Below are positions 25,267-34,564 of a stretch of 64,000 nucleotides of DNA, one piece after another (positions within the stretch are counted from its first letter, which is position 1; every line of letters starts with the position of its first letter). The position numbers and the translations under genes were made by a program. The notes under the pieces are model-generated. The model had not been told where the DNA came from. It was given only the letters and a program-made list of their open reading frames with translations, and searched no databases. Source of the DNA: Mesorhizobium loti (GTDB lineage: Bacteria > Pseudomonadota > Alphaproteobacteria > Rhizobiales > Rhizobiaceae); NCBI RefSeq assembly GCF_013170705.1, contig NZ_CP033334.1, forward strand, positions 558,001 to 622,000, read 5' to 3'.

Positions 25267-26262
25267 TTATTCCGCCGGCGCACCGGCGACATTCTTGCGA
25301 GCGGCCTCCACCATCAGCCGCCGGGCGCGGAACACGCCCCATTGCTGATCGACCAGCACGCCGATGAGAATGACCCCGCCCATCACCGCGAAGTTGAGGG
25401 AAGACGGGATGCCGAGCAGATTGACAAGGTTCTGCAGCTCCTGCAGCAGCACGGTGCCCAGCACGACGCCGATCAGCGAGCCCTCGCCGCCACGCAGCGA
25501 GAAACCGCCAAGCACAGCCGCGGCGATGGCGTAGAGTTCGTAGAACTGGCCATGGCTGGCGGGTGAAATCGAGCGCGTGTACATGGCGAAGTAGATCGCC
25601 GACAAGGCGGTCAGCACGCCGCAGATGACATAGGCGGCCATCACGATCCGGCCGGTGCGGATGCCTGAATATTTCGCCGCCTCCTCGTTCTTGCCGATGG
25701 CATAGAGATAGCGGCCGAACACCGAGCGGTGCAGCACCACCCACATGACGATGGCGATGATGACCAGGGCGAAGAAGGAGTTCGGCACGCCCCAGGAGCG
25801 GCCGGCGGTGAGAAATTCGAGGTCAGGGAAATTCTGGCCGAAGGCGAAGCCGGCCGTGCCGTCGGCGGTGTAGAAGCGCGCGACGCCGCGATAGATCAGC
25901 AAGCCGCACAGCGTCACGACAAAGGGTTGCAATTTCAGCCGCGTAATCAGCCAGCCATGCGCCAAGCCGATGATCGCGCCGAGCACAAGGATGAGCACGA
26001 AGGCAACAGGCCATCCCATGCCGCGCACGGCGATGAAGTCGATGAACAGCGTGCCCAGCAGCGCGACCAGCGAGCCGACCGACAGCTCGATGCCGCCGGT
26101 GATGATGACGAAGGCCTGGCCGATCGAAAGGATGCCGAACAGACCGATCAGGTTCGAGGTGTTGGCAAGGTTGATCGGCAACAGGAAGCGCGGATTGATG
26201 ATGGCGACGATCGCCCCGACCACCAGGATCAGGATCAGCAGGCCGAGATCTTTCTTGCTCAT
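25267..26262 (-). CDS. ribose-type (CUT2) ABC transporter permease, second system
   Basis: A 331-residue RbsC-like permease with the signature IGQAFVIITGGIELSVGSLV at about residues 48-67 and HGWLITRLKLQPFVVTLCGL. It is the last gene of an operon with the ATPase at 26355 and the binding protein at 28010, all leftward. Unlike the first system it uses a single permease, so a homodimer is expected. Confidence 0.88.
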   Translation of the reverse strand: MSKKDLGLLILILVVGAIVAIINPRFLLPINLANTSNLIGLFGILSIGQAFVIITGGIELSVGSLVALLGTLFIDFIAVRGMGWPVAFVLILVLGAIIGLAHGWLITRLKLQPFVVTLCGLLIYRGVARFYTADGTAGFAFGQNFPDLEFLTAGRSWGVPNSFFALVIIAIVMWVVLHRSVFGRYLYAIGKNEEAAKYSGIRTGRIVMAAYVICGVLTALSAIYFAMYTRSISPASHGQFYELYAIAAAVLGGFSLRGGEGSLIGVVLGTVLLQELQNLVNLLGIPSSLNFAVMGGVILIGVLVDQQWGVFRARRLMVEAARKNVAGAPAE

Positions 26263-26354
26263 CGTCGTCTCCGCTTACGGCCAGAGCGCGTCGCGCGCTC
26301 CGGCTCCTTGGTCTATGCGTGTCGTTGCCGCAAACTCGCTTCTGCGCGACAGCA

Positions 26355-27896
26355 TTAGTTTGCCGGCTTCCCCACAGCCAGCAGCAGCACGTTTTCCTGG
26401 CTGAACTGGTCCTTGTCGAGAATGCCAGAGATCTGGCCCTCATGCATGACGGCGATGCGGTCGGACACGCCGATCACCTCCTCCATGTCGCTGGAGATCA
26501 TCAGCACGGCGACGCCGGCATCGGCGAGCGCCCGCATCAGCCCGTAGATTTCCGCCTTCGCGCCGATGTCGATGCCCCGCGTCGGCTCATCGAGGATCAT
26601 CACCTTCGGGTTCATGGCCAGCCACTTGCCGAGCACCACCTTCTGCTGATTGCCGCCCGACAGCGTGCCGGTGCGCGTCTGCACCGAGGGCGCCTTGATG
26701 CCGAGATCCTTCTTCTGCTTCTCGGCGGTGGCGTGCTCCGCACTGGCCGACACCAGCGAGCGCCTGGCATGCGCCGGCAGATTGGGCAGCGAGATGTTCT
26801 GCGCGATCGACAGGTCGAGCAGGATACCGGTCAGCTTGCGGTCTTCCGGCACCAGGAAGATGCCGTGCGCGACGGCGTCGGCCGCGGAGCCGAGCACAAG
26901 CGGCTTTCCGTCGAGCTCCAGCGTGCCGCCAAGGCTGCCGTCAATGCCGAAGAATACGCGTGCCAGCTCGGTGCGGCCGGAGCCGACCAGGCCGGCAAGG
27001 CCGAGGATCTCGCCGCGCCTGACATCGAGGTCGACCGGACGGCCGGGATAGGTGGGCGTGCGGACGGCCTTGGCAGCGAGGGCGACGGCGCCGGGGGCAC
27101 GCGCGGCCTCGGAAGCTTTCTCGCGCTCCTTCAGCATGCGGCCGATCATCAGCTTGACCATCTGGTCGTGGTTGATGTCGCGCTTGCCCAGCGTGCCGGC
27201 CAGCATGCCGTCGCGCAACACGACGACGCGGTCGGCGACGCGCTCGACCTCGTGCAGGCGGTGCGAAATGAAGATGACGCTGATGCCGTCGGCCTTCAGC
27301 GCCTTGATGACGTCGAGCAATTTGTCGGTTTCGGCGATCGGCAGGCTCGATGTCGGCTCGTCCAGGATGACCAGCCTTGCCTTGATCGAGAGCGCCTTGG
27401 CGATCTCGACCATTTGCTGTTGCGCGAGCGACAGGTCGGCGACCTGCGTGTCGGCGGAAAAATTGGCGCCGACGCGCTTGAGCAACGGCGCCACCATGGC
27501 GCGCAACCTGGCGCGGTCGACGAGCTTGAGCGGTCCGGCGCGCAGCGGTTCGCGGCCAAAGAAGATGTTGGCGGCGACATCGAGGTTGTCGAACAGGTTG
27601 AGTTCCTGGTGGACGAAGGCGATGCCCGAGCCAAGGCTGCCTTCGACGCTGAGCCCCTTGTGGGCGGTGCCATCGACCGTGATCGTGCCGGTGTCCGGCG
27701 TGGTGACGCCGCCGAGGATCTTCATCAAGGTCGACTTGCCGGCGCCGTTCTCGCCGACGAGGCCGATAACCTCGCCCGGCCTGACCTCCATCGAGAAGCC
27801 ATCGAGCGCGACGACGCCCGGATAGGTCTTGCGCACGTTCTCGAGACTGAGGAACGGGGTGATTGCCGCGATGGATGTGTCGGAATAATTCATCAT
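26355..27896 (-). CDS. ribose-type ABC transporter ATP-binding protein, second system
   Basis: A 513-residue double ATPase. Domain 1 has Walker A GENGAGKST (about 50-58) and signature LSLAQQQMVEIAKAL. Domain 2 has a degenerate Walker A (GLVGSGRTELARVFFG) and signature LSGGNQQKVVLGKWL. Two ATGs at 27896 and 27893 are possible starts. The 113-base gap to the binding-protein gene and the 92-base gap to the permease are larger than in the first ABC operon but all genes face the same way. Confidence 0.91.
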   Translation of the reverse strand: MMNYSDTSIAAITPFLSLENVRKTYPGVVALDGFSMEVRPGEVIGLVGENGAGKSTLMKILGGVTTPDTGTITVDGTAHKGLSVEGSLGSGIAFVHQELNLFDNLDVAANIFFGREPLRAGPLKLVDRARLRAMVAPLLKRVGANFSADTQVADLSLAQQQMVEIAKALSIKARLVILDEPTSSLPIAETDKLLDVIKALKADGISVIFISHRLHEVERVADRVVVLRDGMLAGTLGKRDINHDQMVKLMIGRMLKEREKASEAARAPGAVALAAKAVRTPTYPGRPVDLDVRRGEILGLAGLVGSGRTELARVFFGIDGSLGGTLELDGKPLVLGSAADAVAHGIFLVPEDRKLTGILLDLSIAQNISLPNLPAHARRSLVSASAEHATAEKQKKDLGIKAPSVQTRTGTLSGGNQQKVVLGKWLAMNPKVMILDEPTRGIDIGAKAEIYGLMRALADAGVAVLMISSDMEEVIGVSDRIAVMHEGQISGILDKDQFSQENVLLLAVGKPAN

Positions 27897-28009
27897 GCCT
27901 GACAGCGATTGGCGGGCCGACCTTTCAGCAGACTGACGATCCCGGCAGGGTTCGTCAATGCGGGCGGCCGGCTCAACCGAAGCTGAGCCGGCCGAACTGC
28001 TTCTTGGCC

Positions 28010-28972
28010 TCAGTTTCCAGCCATCGCCTTCAGGTTGGCGGCATAGGCGTCGACATCATCCTTGCCGATGATCTTGGTCGGGATGATGATCAGCGCATTG
28101 GCCGGGATGCCCGACTTGTCGCCCTTGAGATAGGCCGCCATCAGCTTCATGCCCTGATAGGCCCATTCGAAAGGCTGCTGCACGACGGTGGCGGCAATGG
28201 TGCCTTCCTTGACGCCGCCCAGCGTGATCGGATCGTCATCGAAACCGACGACCGTGATCTGGCCGAGCTTGCCGGCGTCGCGCAGCGCTTCATAGATGCG
28301 CGGCGTGTTGTAGGAATAGAAGCCGACCATGCAGGTGACGTCGGGGCTGGCAACCAGCGCGTCCTCGACATTCTTCTTGGCGCGGGCCTGGTCGATATCG
28401 TCGCCACGCACGTCGTCAAGCGTGATCTTGGTGCCGGCCAGCCCATCCTTGAAGCCCTGGATGCGCTCCTTGGCATTGTCGGCACCGAGCAGGCCGACGA
28501 AGCCGAGGCACTTGCCGCCATTGGGCATCGCCTTCTTGGCGATATCGGCGGCCTGCTTGCCGGCGTCGACATTGGACGAGCCGATATAGGCGACACGCTT
28601 GGTCTGCGGAGCGTCACTGTCGGTGGTGAACAGCGCTGTTTCCGAGGCGATCTTGTTCAAGCCATCGGTCGAGGTCTTCGGGTCAACCGCCGATACCATG
28701 ATGCCCTTGACACCGGCCGTGACCAGATCGTCCATCAGGCGCTGCTGGATGGCGACCGAGGACTGCTCGGGATATTTGAGCTCAAGTTTATAGTCAGGCA
28801 GTTCGCCTTGCGCCTTCTTGACGCCGGCTTCGGCCGCTTTCCAGAAATCGGAAGCGCCGTTGACGACGAAGGCCAGCGTCGGCTTGTCGTCGGCGCGCGC
28901 GATGGCTGTCGCCGTCAGGCCGACAACCAGGGCCGCGGCGGCCACGGATGCATTGCGTATCAAGGATTTCAT
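28010..28972 (-). CDS. ribose-type ABC transporter periplasmic binding protein, second system
   Basis: A 320-residue binding protein. The ATG at 28972 has GGGAGG six bases upstream. The signal peptide ends near IARADD. The body has the sugar-binding fold with YPEQSSVAIQQRLMDDLVTAGVKGI, GFVGLLGADNAKERIQGF and ITVVGFDDDPITLGGVKEG. It probably binds a pentose or related sugar and delivers it to the permease at 25267. A LacI regulator is divergent at 29580. Confidence 0.9.
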   Translation of the reverse strand: MKSLIRNASVAAAALVVGLTATAIARADDKPTLAFVVNGASDFWKAAEAGVKKAQGELPDYKLELKYPEQSSVAIQQRLMDDLVTAGVKGIMVSAVDPKTSTDGLNKIASETALFTTDSDAPQTKRVAYIGSSNVDAGKQAADIAKKAMPNGGKCLGFVGLLGADNAKERIQGFKDGLAGTKITLDDVRGDDIDQARAKKNVEDALVASPDVTCMVGFYSYNTPRIYEALRDAGKLGQITVVGFDDDPITLGGVKEGTIAATVVQQPFEWAYQGMKLMAAYLKGDKSGIPANALIIIPTKIIGKDDVDAYAANLKAMAGN

Positions 28973-29579
28973 GTTCAACCTCCCGTTTTGGTCCAGCCAT
29001 CCGGCTGACCGGTCTTGCTCACTAGAATTGCCTTGCTCACCTGAATTTGCCGTTTGCGGCTCGGACGCCCCTCCTCCTCAGGGGTTCCCGGCACTGAAAG
29101 AATGGCGTCGTTCCAGCCACGGCCACGGACTTTAGAGACTCATCCATCATTCGTAAATAGTCCGATTTGTCTGACATATCACATGTCCGAGAAAGGGCTT
29201 GCGGAGGCAATATCCGCTCGCCATCGGGCCAGTCACGCACGCTTTCCCGCCGCGCCGGAACCCAACGGGGCCGGACGCAACGGATTGACGTTACAGCGCA
29301 TTTTTGTATTAGTAAACACTATTAGTTTTAGCCACATTCAGACACGTCGTAGTGACATCGCGGACGATGTACCGCCACGCCGATGCCTTGGCAAAATCAC
29401 GAGACAAGCCTTGCAGCTCTTGCGTTCCATCGATATGCGGAAGCTGATGACCGATGGACCACGAGGTCATTAATAGATATAAACAGTGCGACGATTTCTA
29501 TAAATCGGCACCGCAGCACCATCTTGTCGATCCGGCAGGCCGCCGCTAGACAGGACGGGGGATTGGGGACACCAATGCG
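28973..29579. other. long divergent intergenic region
   Basis: About 600 bases between the leftward binding-protein gene and the rightward LacI gene, with no convincing ORF. It contains TTGACG at 29285 and TATTAG at 29307 (16-base spacing, a plausible rightward promoter), overlapped by a small palindrome (next entry). Base composition falls to AT-rich around 29295-29340. Confidence 0.55.
29310..29321. promoter_or_regulatory. possible LacI-type operator in the divergent region
   Basis: TAGTAAACACTA is a short inverted repeat (TAGT-AAAC-ACTA) that directly follows a plausible -10 sequence. It could be the autoregulatory site of the regulator encoded at 29580. There is only one copy, so support is weak. 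Confidence 0.3.
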
Positions 29580-30683
29580 ATGAGCGAGACGACGGATCCG
29601 GCCAGCGAGACGGCGAGACGCCGCAAGGCGCCGGCAAAGCCCAAGGGGCGGGTCACCATGACCGACATCGCCAGGGCCGCCGGCTGTTCGCAGGCGACCG
29701 TCTCCTTCGTGCTCAACAATTCGCCCGGCATCAGGCTGTCGCAGCAGACCCGCGAGCGGGTGATCGAGGCTGCCCGTGCGCTGGGCTACAGCGCCCCCGC
29801 CTTCTCGGCACTGCGCAAGCCTGTTGCCGCCTTCGACGGGCTTGACGGGGTGATCGGCTTTGCCGTCGACCAGCTCGCCACCAGCCCGGAGGCGGTGGTC
29901 GCCATCGAGGGCGCGCGCCAGGCCTCGTGGAATGCCGGCAACGTACTCCTGGTGGCGCAGACCATGGGCGACGCCGTGATGGAGCCCCGCGCCATACAGG
30001 CGCTGACCAGGCGGGGCATTTCGGCGCTGATCTACATGACCATCTTCACCCGCGAGATCACGGCGCCCGACTTCCTCTACAGCCTCGACATCCCGGTGAT
30101 CCTGCTCAACTGCTACACGTCGGACTATGCCTTCCCCGCCGTGGTGCCTTCCGAGATCGCCGGCGGCCAGAGTTCGACCCGGCATCTGATCAGCCACGGC
30201 CACCGCCGCATCGCCACCATCACCGGTGAGCCGTGGATGCAGGCCGCACAGGACCGGCTGAAGGGCTACCGCCGCGCGCTCGCCACCGCCGACATCCCGT
30301 TCGACCCGGAGTTGGTGGTCGAGGGCGACTGGTCGGCAAGCGCCGGCTATGCCGCGACGGTAAAGCTCTTGGCACTGAAGGACCGTCCAACCGCCATCTT
30401 CTGCCAGAACGACCGCACCGCGATCGGCTGCTACGAGGCACTCAAGGAAGCCGGCCTGCACATTCCGCAGGACATCTCCGTGGTCGGCTATGACGACGAG
30501 GAAATCGCCCGGCATTTGTTCCCGCCGCTGACCACCTCGATCCTGCCGCACATGGCGATGGGCCAATGGGCGATCGAGCAGCTCGAGGCACCCTTGCCGC
30601 CCGGGCAGGGGCGGTATCCCATCACCAAGCTGGAGTGCCCGCTGGTGGAACGGGAGAGCGTGCGGGCCGTCGCGGGCGGTTAA
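29580..30683 (+). CDS. LacI-family transcriptional regulator
   Basis: A 367-residue regulator with a basic, unstructured N-terminus (about 1-24), a helix-turn-helix at about 26-50 (MTDIARAAGCSQATVSFVLN), and a sensor domain with the typical ending VVGYDDEEIARHLFPPLTT. It is divergent from the second ribose-type ABC operon, which it probably controls. A different sequence class from the LacI at 22634. It ends convergently, 15 bases before the amino acid permease gene. Confidence 0.88.
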   Translation: MSETTDPASETARRRKAPAKPKGRVTMTDIARAAGCSQATVSFVLNNSPGIRLSQQTRERVIEAARALGYSAPAFSALRKPVAAFDGLDGVIGFAVDQLATSPEAVVAIEGARQASWNAGNVLLVAQTMGDAVMEPRAIQALTRRGISALIYMTIFTREITAPDFLYSLDIPVILLNCYTSDYAFPAVVPSEIAGGQSSTRHLISHGHRRIATITGEPWMQAAQDRLKGYRRALATADIPFDPELVVEGDWSASAGYAATVKLLALKDRPTAIFCQNDRTAIGCYEALKEAGLHIPQDISVVGYDDEEIARHLFPPLTTSILPHMAMGQWAIEQLEAPLPPGQGRYPITKLECPLVERESVRAVAGG

Positions 30684-30698
30684 CGCCAGGAGACCGGC

Positions 30699-31781
30699 TC
30701 AGTGGCGTTGCGACCGGCGCATATATTTCTCCAGCCACAGGCTGTAGCGTGACCCGCCGAAGCACAGCAGGAAGTAGATCAGCGCGGCGAGCAGATACGC
30801 CTCGTCGTAGTAGCCCAGCCATTGCGGGTCGGTGGCCGAGGCGCGCGCGGCGTTGAGTAGATCGAAGATGCCGATGACGGCGAGCAGGGACGTCGCCAAC
30901 AGGAAGCCGATCGCCAGGTTGACCATGCCGGGAATGACCAGGCGCAGCGCCTGCGGCAGCACGACAAGCCGCATCGTGCGCCAGTAGCCGAGGCCAAGCG
31001 CGGTCGCCGCTTCGTACTGGCCTGGCGGGATCGCCTGCAGGCCGCCGCGAATGACTTCCGCGACATAGGCCGACCAGAACAGCGTGATCATGATCATGGC
31101 GCGCACATTCTTGTCGATCATCTGGCCATTGGGGATGGCCATCGGCAGGATGAGCATCGCCACGTAGAGGATGGCCACCATCGGCGTGCCGCGCATCACT
31201 TCGATGAAGACGATGGCCAGCATGCGCAGGCCGCCCATGCCGGAGCGCCGGGCCAGCGCCAGCAGGATCGCCAGCGGCGTGGCGAGACCGAAGCAGACCG
31301 ACCACACGAACAGCGTTACCGCCAACCCACCCCACTGGTTGGATGGGACGGTAGGTGGAACCAGCGAGCCGGACATCAGCATCCAGCTGGCGGCAATCAC
31401 GACGCACCAGGCGGCGAGCAATCCCTTGCGCCAGAAGCGCGGCTGCGCGGTGACGACCAGCAACCCCAGCAGCAGCACCATGACGATCAGCGGGCGCCAT
31501 TGCAGCGCCGGCGGGTAGAAGGCGAACAGGATGAAGCGGAATTTTGCCCCGACGAACGCCCAGCAGGCGCCAGAGGCCGCCGCGCAGTCAGCCGAGGTGC
31601 CCGTCCATGTCGCGTCGAATATGCCCCAGCGCAGCAGCGGCGGTATGATCCAGGCCAGCAGTGCGACCGTGACCACGGTGATGACCGAATTCAGCGGCGT
31701 TCCGAAAAGCCCCACCTTCAATGTCCGCAGCGTCGTCGACGATCGCCATGTTCTGAGATCAAGAGCATCGGAGAGGCTCAT
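30699..31781 (-). CDS. aapM: general L-amino acid ABC transporter permease, AapM-like
   Basis: A 360-residue permease of the long AapM/BztC class, with several N-terminal hydrophobic segments before the permease core and the docking loop EAATALGLGYWRTMRLVVLP at about residue 262. It overlaps the upstream permease gene by 4 bases. In known systems an ATPase gene (aapP) follows; here a convergent LacI gene follows instead. Confidence 0.83.
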   Translation of the reverse strand: MSLSDALDLRTWRSSTTLRTLKVGLFGTPLNSVITVVTVALLAWIIPPLLRWGIFDATWTGTSADCAAASGACWAFVGAKFRFILFAFYPPALQWRPLIVMVLLLGLLVVTAQPRFWRKGLLAAWCVVIAASWMLMSGSLVPPTVPSNQWGGLAVTLFVWSVCFGLATPLAILLALARRSGMGGLRMLAIVFIEVMRGTPMVAILYVAMLILPMAIPNGQMIDKNVRAMIMITLFWSAYVAEVIRGGLQAIPPGQYEAATALGLGYWRTMRLVVLPQALRLVIPGMVNLAIGFLLATSLLAVIGIFDLLNAARASATDPQWLGYYDEAYLLAALIYFLLCFGGSRYSLWLEKYMRRSQRH

Positions 31782-32968
31782 ATCCTTGCGCCCTTGAGCG
31801 AGACACGCTTGTTGTAGAGGTTCATGGCCGCCGAGACGGAGAGGTTGATCGCCAGATAGATGCCGATCAGCAGGGTCAGCGCTTCCAGCGACTGTCCGGT
31901 CGTGTTGGCTGTGGTGTTGATGATGCTGACCAGATCAGGGTAGCCGATGGCGACGGCAAGGCTGGAATCCTTGGTCAGGTCGAGGTAGCTGGACGTGGTC
32001 AGCGGCGTGATGACGCGCAAGGCCTGCGGCAACACGACAAGGCGCATGATCTGGCCGTTGTGCAGGCCAAGCGCCCTCGAGGCCTCCCACTGGCCGCGAT
32101 CGACGGACTGGATCCCGGCCCGCACGATCTCGGCGATGGCGGCCGAGAATTTCACCACCAGGCCGGTCAAAAGGGCGGCGAATTCCGGTGTCAGATTGTA
32201 ACCGCCACGGATGTTGAAGCCGGCCAGCGCCGGTATCTCCCAGGCCGCGCCGGCACCGGTCAGCGGGAAGGCTAGCGCAACGGCGCCCAACAGCAGTGCC
32301 GTTGCCAGGCCCAACCGCCTGGCGGACAGACCGCCACCTCGCCATGCCCTCAGAACGAAGATCAGGTACGCGGCGGCGAGGCCGCCAAGCAGCCAGAGCG
32401 TCGGTACCGACACGTTGTGGAAGCCGAGCCCCGGCACGAAGACGCCGCGATTGGTGAGGAAGAAGCTGCCGAAGGCCGAAAGCGCCTGCCGTGGCGAGGG
32501 AAAGGATTTTGCCAGCGAAATCCAGAAGAACAGCTGCAGCAGAAGCGGCGTGTTGCGGACGATCTCGACATACCACCGCACCAGCCCCGCCAGCAGAAGA
32601 TTGCCGGAGAGCCCGGCAACGCCGAGGACAACGCCGAGGATCGTGGCCAGCACGCAGCCAAGCGCCGCCGCTTTGATCGTGTTCAAAAGCCCGGCCAGGA
32701 TGGCGCGCGCATAAGGGTCGCCGGCCTTGAAAGCAATCGGCGCCTCGCCGATCTCGAAACTCGCCGGCCGGCTGAGGAAGTCGAAGCCCGGCGTGATGCC
32801 GATGCGCGCCATCGTCTCGGCCGTGTTGTGGCCAAGCAGCCAGAACAGCGCGACGACCGCGGTGATGACGGCGACCTGCGTCAGCGGATAGCTGCCCCAC
32901 CACAGGGATATCCTGCGCAGAATGCCGGGTCCGCCAGGACCCGGCACGGGTTCGTCAATCAAGGACAT
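31778..32968 (-). CDS. aapQ: general L-amino acid ABC transporter permease, AapQ-like
   Basis: A 396-residue permease of the AapQ/BztB class. It has an early segment IGITPGFDFLSRPASFEIGE characteristic of this class, and the docking loop EASRALGLHNGQIMRLVVLP at about residue 303, followed by SSYLDLTKDSSLAVAIGYPDL, typical of AapQ. It works with the AapM-like permease and the binding protein at 32984. Confidence 0.86.
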   Translation of the reverse strand: MSLIDEPVPGPGGPGILRRISLWWGSYPLTQVAVITAVVALFWLLGHNTAETMARIGITPGFDFLSRPASFEIGEAPIAFKAGDPYARAILAGLLNTIKAAALGCVLATILGVVLGVAGLSGNLLLAGLVRWYVEIVRNTPLLLQLFFWISLAKSFPSPRQALSAFGSFFLTNRGVFVPGLGFHNVSVPTLWLLGGLAAAYLIFVLRAWRGGGLSARRLGLATALLLGAVALAFPLTGAGAAWEIPALAGFNIRGGYNLTPEFAALLTGLVVKFSAAIAEIVRAGIQSVDRGQWEASRALGLHNGQIMRLVVLPQALRVITPLTTSSYLDLTKDSSLAVAIGYPDLVSIINTTANTTGQSLEALTLLIGIYLAINLSVSAAMNLYNKRVSLKGARI

Positions 32969-32983
32969 TGGTCGGCGAAGGCC

Positions 32984-34018
32984 TTAGCGGAACGGCGGCG
33001 AGTAGAGCAGGCCACCATTGGTCCACAGGCTGTTGTAACCACGCTCCCAGCCGAGGGGCTTCAGGTTGCGGTCGTAGATTTCGCCGTAATTGCCGACGGT
33101 CTTGATGATGTTGTAGGCCCATTTCGGATCGAGGCCGATGGCTTGCGCGAGTGAGGGATCTACGCCGAGGAAGCGCTGGATGGCCGGATCCGGCGACTTG
33201 AGGAAGTCGTCGATGTTCTTGCTGGTGATGCCCCATTCCTCGGCCTGGATGGTGGCATTGACCGTCCAGTTGACGATTTCCAGCCAGCGGTCATCGCCGC
33301 CGGCGATCGCCGGTGCGAGCGGCTCCTTCGACAGACGCTCGGGCAGGATGATGTAGTCGTCAGGCTTCTTCAGCTGCGTGCGCTTGCCGACCAGGTCGGA
33401 CGAGTCCTGCGTGATGGCGTCGACACGTCCCGACTCCAGCGCGTTGATGAACTCGCTGGTGTCCTCGATCGTCACCGGGGTGAACTTCTTGCCGGTCTTG
33501 CGGAAGAAATCGGCGATGTTCAATTCGCCGGTCGTGCCGCTCTGGACGCCGATCGTGGCGCCGTCGAGGTCGGCGGCCTTGGTCACGCCAAGGTCCTTGC
33601 GCACCAGGATGCCTTGCCCGTCATAGAAGACGGTCGGGCCGAAATGGAAGCCGAGCTGGAAAGCGCGCGTGATCGTCACCGTCACGCCCGACAGCAGGAT
33701 GTCGAATTCGCCCGACTGAAGCGCCGGCAGGCGCTGCTGCGGCGAGGAATTGGTGAACTCCACCTTCTCTGGATCGCCGAAGACGGTGATCGCCAGGGCG
33801 CGGCCGTAGTCGGCGAAGAATCCCTGCCAACGGCCATTGCTGTCCGGCGAGAAGAAGCCGGGTGTGGTGCCGACGCCGACCTTGATGGAGCCACGCGCCT
33901 TGATCTTTTCGAGGGTCGGGCCAGCGTGGGTCGATGTCGAGAACAGTCCCACCGCGACCATGAGCGTTGTGGCTAGCGCCGTCCTCCAACGGGCACCGGA
34001 CCGCGTTGTTGTCGTCAT
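32984..34018 (-). CDS. aapJ: general L-amino acid ABC transporter binding protein, AapJ-like
   Basis: A 344-residue periplasmic protein with a signal peptide ending near STHAG. The ATG at 34018 has GGAG at good spacing; the GTG at 34027 overlaps that ribosome site. AapJ-class marks are GVGTTPGFFSPDSNGRWQGFFADYGRAL (shortened here to its key parts GFFSPD and GRWQGF), VQSGTTGELNIADFF, and the C-terminal VGNYGEIYDRN with GYNSLWTNGGLLY. It begins an operon with aapQM but no aapP. It lies directly beside a sulfonate-type importer, and its promoter shares an element with the oxygenase gene at 38794-39846. Confidence 0.87.
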   Translation of the reverse strand: MTTTTRSGARWRTALATTLMVAVGLFSTSTHAGPTLEKIKARGSIKVGVGTTPGFFSPDSNGRWQGFFADYGRALAITVFGDPEKVEFTNSSPQQRLPALQSGEFDILLSGVTVTITRAFQLGFHFGPTVFYDGQGILVRKDLGVTKAADLDGATIGVQSGTTGELNIADFFRKTGKKFTPVTIEDTSEFINALESGRVDAITQDSSDLVGKRTQLKKPDDYIILPERLSKEPLAPAIAGGDDRWLEIVNWTVNATIQAEEWGITSKNIDDFLKSPDPAIQRFLGVDPSLAQAIGLDPKWAYNIIKTVGNYGEIYDRNLKPLGWERGYNSLWTNGGLLYSPPFR

Positions 34019-34091
34019 GTATGTCACTCCTGCGATTTTGTTGCCATCAGCCGCTGGCGGAACGTCCCCCGCCCTGTTCGACTGGCCCGAA

Positions 34092-34114
34092 GTTAACTCT
34101 ATAATTTTTGTAGA
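34092..34114. promoter_or_regulatory. shared promoter element, copy 1 (aapJ-like gene)
   Basis: Reads GTTAACTCTATAA, five variable bases, then a G-TAGA end; on the gene strand it is TCTAC...TATAGA...TTAAC. It lies about 75 bases before the start at 34018. A near-identical element with the same spacing lies at 39974-39996, upstream of the oxygenase gene. Could be a CysB- or sulfur-type regulator site or a shared promoter. Confidence 0.5.
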
Positions 34115-34240
34115 CTAAGGAACGGCAATCCAATTTTTTGCCTGCCGGGAAAGCAGTTTGCTTCGAAAATAGACATTGGCGGCGAATGCGCACCGGCTGC
34201 CTGCGAACGGATCATCGCGGGAAAGACGCGCTCGAACTGC

Positions 34241-34564
34241 TTATTTTCCCTGTCCCGGATTTTGCATGAAGCTGCCCAGCAGAAGCGCGAGACTGGAAAC
34301 GATTGCTCCGGCCCACAGCAGTTCCGGCGAGTAGCGCTTGATGCCGAGGAAGTGCCAGCTCTTGCACAGCGACATGGCGAGCGAACAGCGGTCCGACGTC
34401 CGCAGCAGGCATGGCAGCGTGCGTTCAACCGGAAAGCCGGTGTTCGACATGACCTGCGCATAGACGATCGCCCACCAGACAAGGGCGACGAGCGTCAGCG
34501 CAATTCCCACCGCCTCCAGCCAGCGCAGCGAAACCGATTTTCGAACCGAAGCCTTCTCGCTCAT
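34241..34564 (-). CDS. small cysteine-containing membrane protein in the sulfur locus
   Basis: A 107-residue protein starting with ATG at 34564, overlapping the stop of the upstream ATPase gene by 4 bases. It has two hydrophobic segments at about residues 20-37 (GIALTLVALVWWAIVYAQ) and 82-99 (LLWAGAIVSSLALLLGSF). The loop between them carries three cysteines (about residues 52, 60 and 67) and, by the positive-inside rule (basic N-terminus), should face the periplasm. No known family was recognised. It may be an accessory subunit of the importer or act in thiol/disulfide chemistry; both are guesses. Confidence 0.7.
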   Translation of the reverse strand: MSEKASVRKSVSLRWLEAVGIALTLVALVWWAIVYAQVMSNTGFPVERTLPCLLRTSDRCSLAMSLCKSWHFLGIKRYSPELLWAGAIVSSLALLLGSFMQNPGQGK

